24,677 bases of DNA from Actinomycetes bacterium (GCA_023419175.1 JAEZYG010000003.1:1-24677), one strand, 5' to 3'; positions 8,130-17,164 are shown, numbered from the stretch's first letter. Notes: generated by a model from the letters alone, not told the origin. Numbers and translations: made by a program.

Positions 8130-9320
8130 TCAATCCAGCAGATCGCGGATCAGCGCATCTGCAAGCAGACGTCCTCGTCTGGTCAGCACTACACGATCCT
8201 TATCGATGAAGATGAGCGAAGAATTGATTGCTTGTTCAAGACGGGCGTATTCGCTCGAGGTGAGCAGATCGATTGGCATTCCGTCTGCAAGACGAATTTC
8301 AAGCAATATACGCTCAATACGGCGCTGTTCGTCGCTTAATATTTCATATCCCGCAATAGGTAAACGATTGTTAACAGCGCGACTATAGGCCATCGGTGAA
8401 CGCTCATTCCACCAGCGTATCCCGCCGATATGGGAATGGGCTCCAGGTCCGATTCCCCACCAGTGATCCGATGTCCAATAGTGCATATTGTGCCTGGCAC
8501 GGTGAGCAAAACCTTTCGCCCAATTACTGATCTCATATGCCTGATAGCCAGCATTTTCCAATTTTTCATCCGCCACTATGTACATATCGGCTTGGAGATC
8601 CTCATCGACAGGATCGATACGTCCATTACGCAACGCTCGCCCCATCGCAGTTCTTTCTTCGATAACCAGGGCATAAGCCGATAGATGTTCTGGATTGACG
8701 CTGAGGGCATCGTCAAGACTTCTCCCCCATTGTTCAAGTGTCTCGCCAGGAGTTCCATAAATGAGATCGAGACTGACATCGTGAAAACCAACATCATGAG
8801 CCAGACTTACTAACTCAAGAGCTCGTCGTGGACGGTGCACTCTTTCCAAGGTGGATAAGACGGAGGGATCACTCGATTGCATCCCCATACTAAGACGGGT
8901 AATTCCCACCTCCAATAATTCAGATAAGACCTTCTTATCAAGAGTTTCTGGATTCGCTTCAACCGTCACTTCACAATCGGATTGCAGGGAGAAAAGATCG
9001 GAGGCAACCTTGAGAATCTTACCTAAGTAAGAAGGACTCATTAATGTTGGCGTACCCCCGCCAAAGAAGACCGTCGAAATCTTTGGGAGGGTATCGGGCA
9101 ACAACTTTCTGGCTCGTTTTAATTCTTCAATAACCCCTAAAAGCCATTCTTGAGCAGCCGTGGAGGGTAACGTTGCGATCGCGTAGGTATTGAAGTCACA
9201 ATATCCGCATCGGTGAGCGCAAAAGGGCACATGGATATAGAGACTAAAAGGACGCTGCCCAACCACATCACGCTCTAAAGCGTATAGATGGGATTCCAGC
9301 TCTGCGCCTAGGGAAGACAC
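8130..9320 (-). CDS. hemW: Radical SAM heme chaperone HemW
   Basis: The 396-residue protein carries the radical-SAM cluster motif HVPFCAHRCGYCDF (30-43), with Cys34, Cys38 and Cys41 binding the 4Fe-4S cluster and an extra conserved Tyr and Phe. GGGTPT (near 90), a VTVEANPETL motif and GMQS follow in the usual order, and the HemN C-terminal domain ends the protein. HemW-type proteins were long annotated as oxygen-independent coproporphyrinogen III oxidase. The four-residue CxxxCxxC context without the extra HemN cysteine fits HemW, a heme-binding chaperone. The GTG start follows the lepA TAG stop directly (TAGGTG), with AAGGA about 11 bases upstream inside lepA. Co-transcription with lepA is therefore likely. 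Confidence 0.9.
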   Translation of the reverse strand: MSSLGAELESHLYALERDVVGQRPFSLYIHVPFCAHRCGYCDFNTYAIATLPSTAAQEWLLGVIEELKRARKLLPDTLPKISTVFFGGGTPTLMSPSYLGKILKVASDLFSLQSDCEVTVEANPETLDKKVLSELLEVGITRLSMGMQSSDPSVLSTLERVHRPRRALELVSLAHDVGFHDVSLDLIYGTPGETLEQWGRSLDDALSVNPEHLSAYALVIEERTAMGRALRNGRIDPVDEDLQADMYIVADEKLENAGYQAYEISNWAKGFAHRARHNMHYWTSDHWWGIGPGAHSHIGGIRWWNERSPMAYSRAVNNRLPIAGYEILSDEQRRIERILLEIRLADGMPIDLLTSSEYARLEQAINSSLIFIDKDRVVLTRRGRLLADALIRDLLD

Positions 9321-11156
9321 CTATTTCTTATCCTTAGAACCTTCACCTGTGGACAAGGCGGCAACGAAAGCCTCCTGAGGAACTTCAACTCGTCCCACCA
9401 TCTTCATGCGTTTCTTGCCCTCTTTTTGCTTTTCAAGCAATTTGCGTTTACGCGAAATATCGCCACCATAACACTTCGCTAAGACATCCTTGCGCATTGC
9501 ACGAATGGTTTCACGAGCGATAACTCGAGCGCCGATTGCAGCTTGAATGGGCACTTCAAATTGCTGACGAGGAATGAGCTCTTTGAGTTTAGATGCCATC
9601 GCTACGCCATATTGATAGGCCTTATCTTTATGGACGATAGCGCTAAAAGCATCCACTGGATCCCCATTGAGTAAGATATCGACCTTCACCAGATCGGCTA
9701 TCTGGCTACCCGACTCGTCATAGTCGAGAGAGGCATATCCTTTCGTCCGCGATTTCAATGCGTCAAAGAAATCAAAAACGATCTCCGCCAAAGGCAATTC
9801 ATAGCGCAACTCCACTCGATCTTCTGAAAGATAGTCGATCCCTTGCTGCACACCTCGTCTAGATTGACATAACTCGATGATCGTCCCGATGAATTCAGCA
9901 GGGCTCAGAATCGTTGCCTTGACGATAGGCTCATGAACTTCTGCGATCTTTCCAGTAGGGAATTCTGAAGGATTGGTTACCTGAAGCGAGGAGCCATCTT
10001 CCATCACCACCGTGTAATTGACGTTCGGAGCGGTGCTGATGAGATCGAGGTTAAACTCCCTTTCTAAACGTTCGCGCACGATCTCCATATGTAAAAGGCC
10101 AAGGAATCCGATGCGGAATCCAAAACCGAGAGCAGCGGAAGTCTCCGGCTCATAGGTTAAAGCGGCATCGTTAAGCTGAAGCTTTTCCAATGCCTCGCGC
10201 AATTCAGGGAAATCATTGCCATCGATGGGATAGATACCGGCAAAGACCATGGGGTTCGGGTTGCGATATCCCGATAGCACCTCAGATGCCGGTTTGGACG
10301 CCAAAGTGATGGTATCGCCCACACGCGATTGACGAACATCTTTCAATCCTGTGATGAGATAGCCCACCTCACCGACAGATAAAGCCTGAGAGCGGATAGG
10401 TTCTGGAGAGATAACGCCGATCTCTAAAACCTCATGAGTAGTCGATGTGGACATCATCAAGATGCGATTTCGATGGGCGATTGATCCGTCCATCAAGCGA
10501 ATATAGGTCACCACACCGCGATAGGAATCGTAGACAGAGTCGAAAATCAATGCTCGAGCACAGGCGTCAGAATCTCCAATAGGTGCTGGTATCTGATCGA
10601 CGATAGCATTGAGAAGATCTTCCACACCTTCACCGGTTTTAGCCGATACCTTCAACACTTCATCGGGATCACAACCGATAATTCCAGCCAATTCTTGAGC
10701 ATATTTTTCTGGCTGAGCTCCGGGAAGATCGATCTTGTTGAGCACCGGAATAATGGCAAGATCTGCTTCGAGAGCCAGATAGAGATTTGCCAAGGTTTGC
10801 GCTTCGATTCCTTGGGCTGCATCGACGAGCAGAATAGCCCCTTCACAAGCGGCTAGAGAACGGCTGACTTCATAGGTGAAGTCGACGTGTCCAGGAGTGT
10901 CGATCATATTGAGGACATAGTCACGACCTTCACAATGCCACGGCATGCGCACCGCTTGAGATTTAATCGTGATCCCGCGTTCCCTCTCGATATCCATCCT
11001 GTCGAGATATTGGGCACGCATAGCGCGCTCGTCCACCACTCCTGTGAGTTGAAGCATTCTATCGGCGAGAGTGGATTTTCCATGGTCGATGTGCGCAATG
11101 ATGCAAAAATTGCGAATGATCGATGGATCGGTGAATCCAGGAGAAGGAAGAGGCAT
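9321..11156 (-). CDS. lepA: Elongation factor 4 (LepA) GTPase
   Basis: A 611-residue translational GTPase that acts on ribosomes, affecting initiation or back-translocation of stalled complexes. G1 is AHIDHGKST (21-29), the switch I region contains RERGITIKSQAVR (58-70), G3 is DTPGHVDF (86-93) and G4 is NKID (140-143). The LepA-specific C-terminal domain is present, including CYGGDISRKRKLLEKQKEGK and the Lys-rich end. The ATG at 11156 leads straight to the first conserved block; only a weak TGGAAAC lies before it. The gene is divergent from rpsT across about 210 bases, an arrangement common in bacteria. It heads the long leftward gene run. Confidence 0.96.
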   Translation of the reverse strand: MPLPSPGFTDPSIIRNFCIIAHIDHGKSTLADRMLQLTGVVDERAMRAQYLDRMDIERERGITIKSQAVRMPWHCEGRDYVLNMIDTPGHVDFTYEVSRSLAACEGAILLVDAAQGIEAQTLANLYLALEADLAIIPVLNKIDLPGAQPEKYAQELAGIIGCDPDEVLKVSAKTGEGVEDLLNAIVDQIPAPIGDSDACARALIFDSVYDSYRGVVTYIRLMDGSIAHRNRILMMSTSTTHEVLEIGVISPEPIRSQALSVGEVGYLITGLKDVRQSRVGDTITLASKPASEVLSGYRNPNPMVFAGIYPIDGNDFPELREALEKLQLNDAALTYEPETSAALGFGFRIGFLGLLHMEIVRERLEREFNLDLISTAPNVNYTVVMEDGSSLQVTNPSEFPTGKIAEVHEPIVKATILSPAEFIGTIIELCQSRRGVQQGIDYLSEDRVELRYELPLAEIVFDFFDALKSRTKGYASLDYDESGSQIADLVKVDILLNGDPVDAFSAIVHKDKAYQYGVAMASKLKELIPRQQFEVPIQAAIGARVIARETIRAMRKDVLAKCYGGDISRKRKLLEKQKEGKKRMKMVGRVEVPQEAFVAALSTGEGSKDKK

Positions 11157-11269
11157 TCAGTTTCCAGTCATTCCAGTCGTCTCGTTACGGGCAGTTGTTC
11201 TATCATCTCATGAGAGCAAAGAGGCACCAAAGTTATGCGAGGTAGCTACACGCTTATCGCGCTATCGTT

Positions 11270-11299
11270 TTGCCCTCCATCGAGAAAGAATGCTATCGT
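11270..11299 (+). promoter_or_regulatory. Likely rpsT promoter
   Basis: TTGCCC (11270-11275) and TATCGT (11294-11299) are 18 bases apart and lie about 70 bases ahead of the rpsT start. They are reasonable -35 and -10 matches for a housekeeping sigma factor, and transcription would begin near 11306. Confidence 0.5.
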
Positions 11300-11302
11300 T
11301 AT

Positions 11303-11336
11303 GGGTCGCGACCCGTGCACTTATCGGGTCAAACCC
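11303..11336 (+). other. Alternative hairpins in rpsT leader
   Basis: The perfect palindrome GGGTCGCGACCC (11303-11314) overlaps the predicted transcription start. Its right arm, GACCCG (11310-11315), can instead pair with CGGGTC (11325-11330), and GGGT (11326-11329) can pair with ACCC (11333-11336). The pairings exclude one another. Ribosomal protein leaders often contain such switches for feedback control; S20 autoregulation is known in E. coli, but by a different sequence. Confidence 0.4.
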
Positions 11337-11366
11337 AGGAAACCACGACCAGAAGGTTAAAACCAA

Positions 11367-11627
11367 GTGGCTAATATCAAGTCTCAGAAGAAGCGCATCC
11401 TGACCAACGAGAAAGCTCGTCTGCGCAATAAAGCAGTCAAGTCCGCTCTGCGCACCTATGTCCGCAACTTCCGCGAAGCAGTCGAAGCTGGCGATAAGGA
11501 AAAGGCTCTCGAGTGCGCCAAGGTCGCCAATCGCGCTCTGGATAAGGCGGCATCTAAGGGTGTCATCCACCGCAATCAGGCTGCCAATCGCAAGTCCTCC
11601 ATCAGCTCGCGCGCAGCTGCTCTCTAG
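11367..11627 (+). CDS. rpsT: 30S ribosomal protein S20
   Basis: The 86-residue basic helical protein begins MANIKSQKKRILTNEKARLR, the standard S20 opening. S20 binds 16S rRNA early in 30S assembly. The C-terminal part contains KGVIHRNQAANRKS, also typical. The GTG start is preceded by AGAAGG at suitable spacing, and the stop is TAG. The gene stands alone between its own promoter and a strong terminator, and is divergent from lepA. Length and motifs agree with the family, and nothing is unusual in the coding sequence. Confidence 0.97.
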   Translation: MANIKSQKKRILTNEKARLRNKAVKSALRTYVRNFREAVEAGDKEKALECAKVANRALDKAASKGVIHRNQAANRKSSISSRAAAL

Positions 11628-11648
11628 GAGCGACCGCACGTTTTTATT

Positions 11649-11679
11649 ACGCTCCAACCCGACTGGGTGGTTGGAGCGT
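11649..11679 (+). terminator. rpsT terminator
   Basis: ACGCTCCAACC (11649-11659) pairs perfectly over 11 bp with GGTTGGAGCGT (11669-11679), with a 9-base loop, 21 bases after the rpsT stop. A short mixed T-stretch (ATTTGTGTT) follows. Confidence 0.8.
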
Positions 11680-12043
11680 ATTTGTGTTGCCTATTGCAAG
11701 GATTTAACCCCTTTGCGCACATAAGGACGCTTTCCCTCTTGAGCGTATATCACCTCCCTACCTCTATTTCTTTCTTACTCTCCTCCTGCCTCTCCAGGTG
11801 AACATAGAGAACCGCTCAACAGGTATAACGAAAAATCGCTTCTTCACAGCAAATCATCTAAATGAAAGAGCGCAAGAACTCGCACACTTTGATATCCAAG
11901 ATCGTGCGATAGAAGACGCGATGAAAAATTAGATACTTCCAAGGCGAGAATGTTCTTAGGCGATGAAATCACAAAGAAGAGAATCGCTCAAAGATAGAAG
12001 ATAGTTCTTAATACGAATTTTATTATCCCTAAGAGGAGAAATA
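11680..12043. other. Gene-free stretch between rpsT and cupin terminators
   Basis: About 360 bases with no supported gene. The top strand is pyrimidine-rich near 11750-11810, so the bottom strand carries several Shine-Dalgarno-like purine runs. The only leftward frame behind one of them is a 20-codon GTG frame ending near 11690, too weak to call. The rest is AT-rich and I see no repeat, RNA gene or promoter that I would defend. Confidence 0.5.
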
Positions 12044-12081
12044 ATAGTGGGGCTAGCCTCATCACAGACTAGCCCCACTAT
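12044..12081 (-). terminator. Cupin gene terminator
   Basis: ATAGTGGGGCTAG (12044-12056) pairs perfectly over 13 bp with CTAGCCCCACTAT (12069-12081) around a 12-base loop, 18 bases beyond the cupin stop. On the leftward transcript the stem is followed by TATTTCTCC and preceded by CCTCTTTT, so it serves the cupin gene best. It could also stop rightward readthrough. Confidence 0.75.
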
Positions 12082-12098
12082 AAAAAGAGGTCACACGA

Positions 12099-12563
12099 TC
12101 AGGCGTGCTGATCTTCTCCAGTACGCGGAGGCTGGAAAGACCATTCCGCTGGCTCATCGTCAATCTCGTTGTCGTCAGCCTTGGTCTTATGGATCTTGCC
12201 AGGCTTGTGGTGAGCCGGAGCATAGATCGAATAAAGCTTCAGCTCCTCATCGCCAACATTTTCAACATTGTGCCACTTACCAGCAGGGACGATGATGACA
12301 TCGTCATCTTCTACGGTCTTGACGAAATCAAGGTTATCCTTGGAATCGCCCATCTTCGCCATGCCCTTACCCTGCTCGATACGCAAGAACTGATCGGTAT
12401 CTGGATGGACTTCCAGGCCGATATCCTCACCTACAGGGATGCTCATGACAGTGACCTGCATGAACTTACCGCTCCAAATGACAGTACGGTAATTATCGTT
12501 TCCAAGAGTCTGCTGTTCGATATCGAAAGCGACGGGAGCTGGACCGATATCTTCCATCGTCAT
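12099..12563 (-). CDS. Cupin domain protein
   Basis: A 154-residue single-domain cupin. The first cupin motif reads GLEVHPDTDQFLRIEQGKG (49-67) and the second VPAGKWHNVENVGDEELKLY (92-111). His53 and His98 are candidate metal ligands; the usual Glu of motif one appears to be replaced around Asp57-Gln58. The fold resembles the small mannose-6-phosphate-isomerase-like cupins found widely in bacteria, whose reactions are mostly unknown. The acidic tail contains HKTKADD, which I recall from this subgroup. The ATG at 12563 has AAAGGAGATACGAC before it, a strong ribosome-binding site. The gene is single, bounded by its own terminator, with an operator-like inverted repeat upstream, so it is probably controlled independently. 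Confidence 0.85.
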   Translation of the reverse strand: MTMEDIGPAPVAFDIEQQTLGNDNYRTVIWSGKFMQVTVMSIPVGEDIGLEVHPDTDQFLRIEQGKGMAKMGDSKDNLDFVKTVEDDDVIIVPAGKWHNVENVGDEELKLYSIYAPAHHKPGKIHKTKADDNEIDDEPAEWSFQPPRTGEDQHA

Positions 12564-12596
12564 GTCGTATCTCCTTTGCGATGATCGACGATCACT

Positions 12597-12620
12597 TTAC
12601 CCCTCCATGCTAGAGGGTAA
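12597..12620 (-). promoter_or_regulatory. Inverted repeat upstream of the cupin gene
   Basis: TTACCCCTC and GAGGGTAA flank CATGCTA, giving an almost perfect palindrome with one unpaired base, about 35 bases before the cupin start. A TTGTCT that could be a -35 element on the leftward strand overlaps one end. Position fits a repressor operator; the binding protein is unknown. Confidence 0.3.
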
Positions 12621-12745
12621 GACAAGAGTTTTCAGCCCTATCAGCGATAAGCGATCAATCTTTTTCACAGCGTCTCAGAATCTCATAAGATCTCGCATCA
12701 TCTACCGAACAAACAAGAAGAAAATGGAGATTCGCATGAGAATCC

Positions 12746-13741
12746 CTAGCGATAGTGGCGGCGTATGCGTTCGAGATCGATAATGAGCTTTTCACATACA
12801 TAGTGCGCATCAACACTTTCTCCCTTAACACCCGCATCAGCTTGAGCCAAAGCACAGATCGCATAGGCAAGAGCAGGGGAAGTCCACATCTGAGCTTGTT
12901 GGCGTATCTTTTTCACTTTCCAGACGGGAATGCCGATCTTATCGGCAATTTTTTCATCTTCTCGCAACATGGCAGCAGCCGAGCGATAGGAAACGATAGA
13001 CCGTAGAGCATGTGCAAGAGCGGAGATCACCATGACGGGGGCAAGCTGGGAGCGCAATCCCCATGCAAGTTTTTCCATCGCCACATAGCTTTGTCCGAGA
13101 AGAACCGCCTCGGCGATGGCAAATTGGTTAATATCAGCCCGCCCGGAGAAATACTGGGATACGTAGTTAGCATCGATTCTCTCGCTGACAGCATCATCCT
13201 TGAGCTGACGTAAAGCCGCATAGAGCCCCGTCAGATCATTACCGATAGCGTCGATAAGGATCTGGACGGCTGGCTGCTCAATTCGAGCCCCCATCCGACG
13301 AGCTTCGTCGAGGACGAAAGCAGCCAATTTCCAATCCTTGATCGGAGTAGCTTGTATGAATTTCACTTTCTTCTTTTTTAACTCTGCGAAGAAAGCCCGC
13401 CCCTTTTGTCCACCACGATGAATAAGAGTCAAAGAAAGATCGGCATCGGTGGAGATCGCCTGTGCCTGTATCTGTTCAAGTTGATCTGCTGGAGCATTCG
13501 CCACATTGTCGATCACAAGAGCTGTCGATGGATTGAATAGACTACCGCCGATCAGCGTAGTGAATGGGTGGTCTACGAGTTCTGAGGCGTCATATGTCAA
13601 GATCTCCACATCCTGACGTTCTTTGCGTACCTGAGCGAGACGCTCATCAAGAGCTCGGGTGACCAGGAAGGGTTCACTTCCGCTGATAACGACCGTGTCT
13701 CCAAAGACAGACTTCACCTTACCCATAGTGCCATGTTCCAC
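12746..13741 (-). CDS. holA: DNA polymerase III delta subunit
   Basis: The 331-residue protein is the delta subunit of the clamp loader, which opens the beta sliding clamp at replication forks. It starts with VFGDTVVISGSEPFLVTRAL, the usual delta opening, and contains GGSLFNPSTALVIDN (about 66-80), the clamp-contacting region of the family. The helical C-terminal collar domain includes QFAIAEAVLLGQ and the conserved motif SPALAYAICALAQADAGVKG near the end. The GTG at 13741 follows GAGGGAGATC and is preferred to the ATG five codons later. The gene lies downstream of comEC, the usual comEA-comEC-holA order of actinobacteria and firmicutes. A gap of about 140 bases separates it from comEC. Confidence 0.92.
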   Translation of the reverse strand: MEHGTMGKVKSVFGDTVVISGSEPFLVTRALDERLAQVRKERQDVEILTYDASELVDHPFTTLIGGSLFNPSTALVIDNVANAPADQLEQIQAQAISTDADLSLTLIHRGGQKGRAFFAELKKKKVKFIQATPIKDWKLAAFVLDEARRMGARIEQPAVQILIDAIGNDLTGLYAALRQLKDDAVSERIDANYVSQYFSGRADINQFAIAEAVLLGQSYVAMEKLAWGLRSQLAPVMVISALAHALRSIVSYRSAAAMLREDEKIADKIGIPVWKVKKIRQQAQMWTSPALAYAICALAQADAGVKGESVDAHYVCEKLIIDLERIRRHYR

Positions 13742-13884
13742 GATCTCCCTCTAGAAGACCTCGTCATCTCAGTTTCCTTTTCATGAATTCTTTCACGCAA
13801 TCTCATCGGTTTTCTCTCCATTCGCATCCCCTCATCGGCTGGTTTTCTCCACAGATGTGATCAAGCTTTACAATCCGACCTTCT

Positions 13885-16251
13885 TTAATGATCGGTGACG
13901 ATATGGCGTCCATCTGAACTGATCGTGATTTGTCCCTGCTCATCTGTGCGATAGATCTGAGTTCCGCTCGCATTGAGATCGCGAATCGTCGATGGCGCTG
14001 GATGTCCGTATTCATTTCCTTTCCCCACTTGGATGACCGAGATCGGAGCATGGACGAAGGTAAAGAATTCTGCAAGATGATGAGAAGATCCGTGATGGGG
14101 AACATGGAAGATATCGACGGGGCGTCCTTGAAGCGCTTCCATCGTTCTCCTCTGACCATCTTCTTCCAAATCCCCTGTTAAGAGGAGTGTTATCTGACCG
14201 CTTTGGACATAACCGACCACACTGAGATCGTTTTCAGCTCCGCTATCGCTGGGGGCTTCACGTCCTGATTCTCCATGAAGGGGACCTGCTGCCAACGTCG
14301 TCCATGTGACATCTCCCCCTTTCCACTGATCTCCTGGATGAGCTATATGGATTTTCTCAGCTAAGGCGGGAGATCGTTGAATAACAAAATCGCGGTTATA
14401 TTCATCTGCTACAAAGACCATCTGTGTCGATGGAGGATCGATAGCGGCTAACCCTCCTACATGGTCAGCATGAGAATGGGTGATGACGAGAAGATCGATT
14501 CTTTCCACATGATTACGATGCAGACACCTAGAGAGCAATTGTGGATCAGGCCCCGTATCGACCAAGATCGCCGATCGATCGCTGACCCGTATCAATTGGG
14601 CTCCTCCTTGACCGATATCACAAAAGACGATCGACCAATCGCGATGAAAAATTGTGGGAAGGGATGGACGCATGACAGCGATGAGGACGATCACAGCGAG
14701 CGCGATAACTCTCCAGCGTCTAGCTAAAATCATGGGCACGATGAGTCCTCCTCCTAGCCAGCAGACGAGTGCGAGAATGCCCAACTGGACTCTGTCGTCT
14801 CCATAGGCGATGGTGGCTGACGGTAGAGAAGCTCCCCACCTCGCCAAAGAAATGATCGGCTGAGCGAACCAACCTGCAAGATAGCCGATACATCGTCCTC
14901 CCCACGGCCATATCAGAGAGACCAAAGCTGCCGCAATCCCTAAGACGGTGACCGGACCTACGAAAGGAGCTGCCACCATATTGGCTCCCACAGCGACCAT
15001 GCTGATAGATCCCGATAGGGCTGTAACCAACGGTTGGGTAGCTATCTGGGCTGCCAGAGGTAGACAGATAGCATCGGCAATGAGCGGTGGGCAGTATCGA
15101 GAAAGAATTCGTTGCCATCGCTTCGCCCATAGGAGAATGCCTAAACATGCACTGACAGATAGAGCGAATCCCCATGAGGTAGCCAGCCACGGATTTATCA
15201 GCAGAAGAATAAATACTGCAAGAGCCAGATGGCGAATACTTCGTCCTTCATCCGAACTGATTCCTGTTGCTCCCAAGGCGATCATGCCCATCGCCGCTGC
15301 CCGTATGACCGACGGCTCCGCATGGCAGATGAGGACAAAAGCGCACGTGATGATGAGAGCGAGAATACGCAAAGACCAGCCTCGTAAAGAGCAATATTTT
15401 GCTGCTGTAACACCAAAGAGAATCATCAAGGTTAAATTCGTTCCGCTGACAGCGGTCAGATGGGTCAATCCCGTATCTCGAAAGGATTGGATGACCTCTT
15501 GGGATAATCTGCTGGTATCCCCTACGACCAGAGAGGGAACTAAGGCTGCTTGGCCATCAGGAGACCACGCCATCGCCTCTATCAAGCTATTTCTAAAATG
15601 GTTTGCCCATCTGTGATGGATCGGAGGAGAAGAGACTATCTCAATTCCGCTTTTAAGCGTGATCTCTCCGACTGAATAGCGCCGTCTTTCCACTCGGCTT
15701 CCCACGGCCTGACATGAGATTCGACTTCCCACCTCAAGATTTTTCGTTGTCTCATCTGGAGAGTTGATAACTAAAACTGCCGGCAGATTTCCGTGCCAAT
15801 GATATCCGTTGACTTCGACTTCTCTAAGGGAGACCCTTAACTTTCCTCTCGTGGGTCTCCCCTCTCGTCCTGCAAAGATTGTTATAGGAGAGGTGATTGT
15901 CGCTTCAACCGTCATGAAATGACCCGAAGCGATCTTATCTGCCGGGAAGGATGATGAGAGGTTAGTGGCAAGCAGCGATGAGACGAGGATAGAGGCACAT
16001 GCCACCAGAGCCGATAAGATCCACATCCTTCCACCTCGCCATGCCGAGAAAAGAAGGATAAAGAAAAAGAGAGCAGCGATGGCGATGATGACCAGCACCC
16101 ACTGTCCAGGAAAGCTGATCCCCAGATACGCCCCTATCCATGTAGCTGCAGCAATGGGCACAAGACGCATATCCGCCCTCGTGCGATCCGCATCGCAATA
16201 GGTTCTCCTTGCTCCTCTCAGAAAGGAGAGAGGAGATTTTTTCGACTTCAT
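13885..16251 (-). CDS. comEC: ComEC/Rec2 DNA uptake channel protein
   Basis: The 788-residue protein is the inner-membrane channel that takes single-stranded DNA into the cytoplasm during natural transformation. Residues 30-95 form N-terminal membrane helices, followed by an extracytoplasmic DUF4131-like beta domain (about 100-215). The competence domain with many helices (about 235-530) contains HLTAVSGTNLTL at 264-275. A C-terminal metallo-beta-lactamase-like domain carries THSHADHVGG (591-600), LLLTGDLEEDG and PHHGSSHH. The normally invariant DVGQGDA reads DIGQGGA (545-551). The ATG at 16251 has no good ribosome-binding site, whereas ATG codon 28 (16170) is preceded by GAGGGCGGAT, so the true protein may be 27 residues shorter. 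The start is 11 bases after the comEA stop. Confidence 0.92.
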   Translation of the reverse strand: MKSKKSPLSFLRGARRTYCDADRTRADMRLVPIAAATWIGAYLGISFPGQWVLVIIAIAALFFFILLFSAWRGGRMWILSALVACASILVSSLLATNLSSSFPADKIASGHFMTVEATITSPITIFAGREGRPTRGKLRVSLREVEVNGYHWHGNLPAVLVINSPDETTKNLEVGSRISCQAVGSRVERRRYSVGEITLKSGIEIVSSPPIHHRWANHFRNSLIEAMAWSPDGQAALVPSLVVGDTSRLSQEVIQSFRDTGLTHLTAVSGTNLTLMILFGVTAAKYCSLRGWSLRILALIITCAFVLICHAEPSVIRAAAMGMIALGATGISSDEGRSIRHLALAVFILLLINPWLATSWGFALSVSACLGILLWAKRWQRILSRYCPPLIADAICLPLAAQIATQPLVTALSGSISMVAVGANMVAAPFVGPVTVLGIAAALVSLIWPWGGRCIGYLAGWFAQPIISLARWGASLPSATIAYGDDRVQLGILALVCWLGGGLIVPMILARRWRVIALAVIVLIAVMRPSLPTIFHRDWSIVFCDIGQGGAQLIRVSDRSAILVDTGPDPQLLSRCLHRNHVERIDLLVITHSHADHVGGLAAIDPPSTQMVFVADEYNRDFVIQRSPALAEKIHIAHPGDQWKGGDVTWTTLAAGPLHGESGREAPSDSGAENDLSVVGYVQSGQITLLLTGDLEEDGQRRTMEALQGRPVDIFHVPHHGSSHHLAEFFTFVHAPISVIQVGKGNEYGHPAPSTIRDLNASGTQIYRTDEQGQITISSDGRHIVTDH

Positions 16252-16262
16252 CGTTCGCTCTT

Positions 16263-17105
16263 TTAATCGACTGTGACCAGATCGGATAGCTTTGCATAGC
16301 TCTTCTGTCCGATACCATCAACCGACTGGAGATCCTCAATTCGGCCAAAAGAGCCGTTTTCTTGACGCCATGCGATGATTTTGGATGCTGTCATAGGACC
16401 TATTCCTGGCAGGGTTTCCAAAGTCGCCTGATCTGCCGTATTGAGATTGACTTTGGAGTGGTTACTCTTTTTCTCCCCTGAAGATCCAGACTCCTTGAGA
16501 GATAGATCAGATCCTTTCTGCGCAGAACGGATCTCACCTGCTGGACTATCGCGCGTACCTATGACGATTTGATCTCCATCACTAATGAAGGCAGCCAAAT
16601 TGAGCTGGGCTATATCGGCATTTTCGCTCAAACCCCCTGCACCCTCGATAGCATCTGCTACCCGCGATCCGCTATCAATATGGACTAATCCTTCCTTCTC
16701 AACCGCTCCTATGACATGGACGATGATCTGCCCATGAACTGAAGCGGACGGATGAGGCGATGGAGAATTGATCTGGGCTGGCGAAAAGGAAATGCTGACC
16801 TGAGAAGAGGGAATGGTATGTCCATGAGAAGTCAAGAGACGGACAGCCGCGATTAGCAAAGCGATAGAGACGATGATGAGAATGACGCGCAGATGGGCAC
16901 GTGTAAATATGGTGACTGTCTTGAAAGGAGCGGAGAAGCGATCTTCTCGTAAGGAAGACCCACCTGGCTTTTCGGTTTCCTCTAAAGGAATATCATCAGG
17001 TGAGATCGGATGGGAACGTCGTGGAATCCCAGGCGCAAGAGTCGTACCGATCAGCTCACTCAAACGCCGATTAGCTCCATGCGGATCGTCTCGTATCGTG
17101 CTCAC
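16263..17105 (-). CDS. comEA: ComEA-like DNA-binding competence protein
   Basis: The 280-residue protein has a 70-residue cytoplasmic N-terminal part, one membrane helix (about 72-91), a Ser/Pro-rich linker, an SLBB domain (about 126-183) and two helix-hairpin-helix units (about 219-278) with KVNLNTADQATLETLPGIGP and then DGIGQKSY. This is the architecture of actinobacterial ComEA, which captures double-stranded DNA outside the membrane and hands it to ComEC. The only start in this frame near the membrane part is the GTG at 17105; its ribosome-binding site is poor. The gene is followed 11 bases later by comEC and stands behind the leuS terminator, so it probably begins a comEA-comEC unit. Confidence 0.9.
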   Translation of the reverse strand: MSTIRDDPHGANRRLSELIGTTLAPGIPRRSHPISPDDIPLEETEKPGGSSLREDRFSAPFKTVTIFTRAHLRVILIIVSIALLIAAVRLLTSHGHTIPSSQVSISFSPAQINSPSPHPSASVHGQIIVHVIGAVEKEGLVHIDSGSRVADAIEGAGGLSENADIAQLNLAAFISDGDQIVIGTRDSPAGEIRSAQKGSDLSLKESGSSGEKKSNHSKVNLNTADQATLETLPGIGPMTASKIIAWRQENGSFGRIEDLQSVDGIGQKSYAKLSDLVTVD

Positions 17106-17164
17106 ATCATCGTTATGGGAGCAGAAAGACCTCGATGTTCACAATAGAGACGGTTGTGGATAAT

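Noticed and set aside
11690..11752. Leftward 20-codon frame behind a GAGG-rich purine run
   Set aside because: The purine run is simply the complement of a pyrimidine tract; the peptide is very short, starts with GTG and ends near the rpsT terminator.
12047..12295. Rightward GTG frame with a good AAGAGGAGAAATAATA leader
   Set aside because: It runs through the cupin terminator stem and antisense to the cupin gene, and the translated product has no protein-like character.
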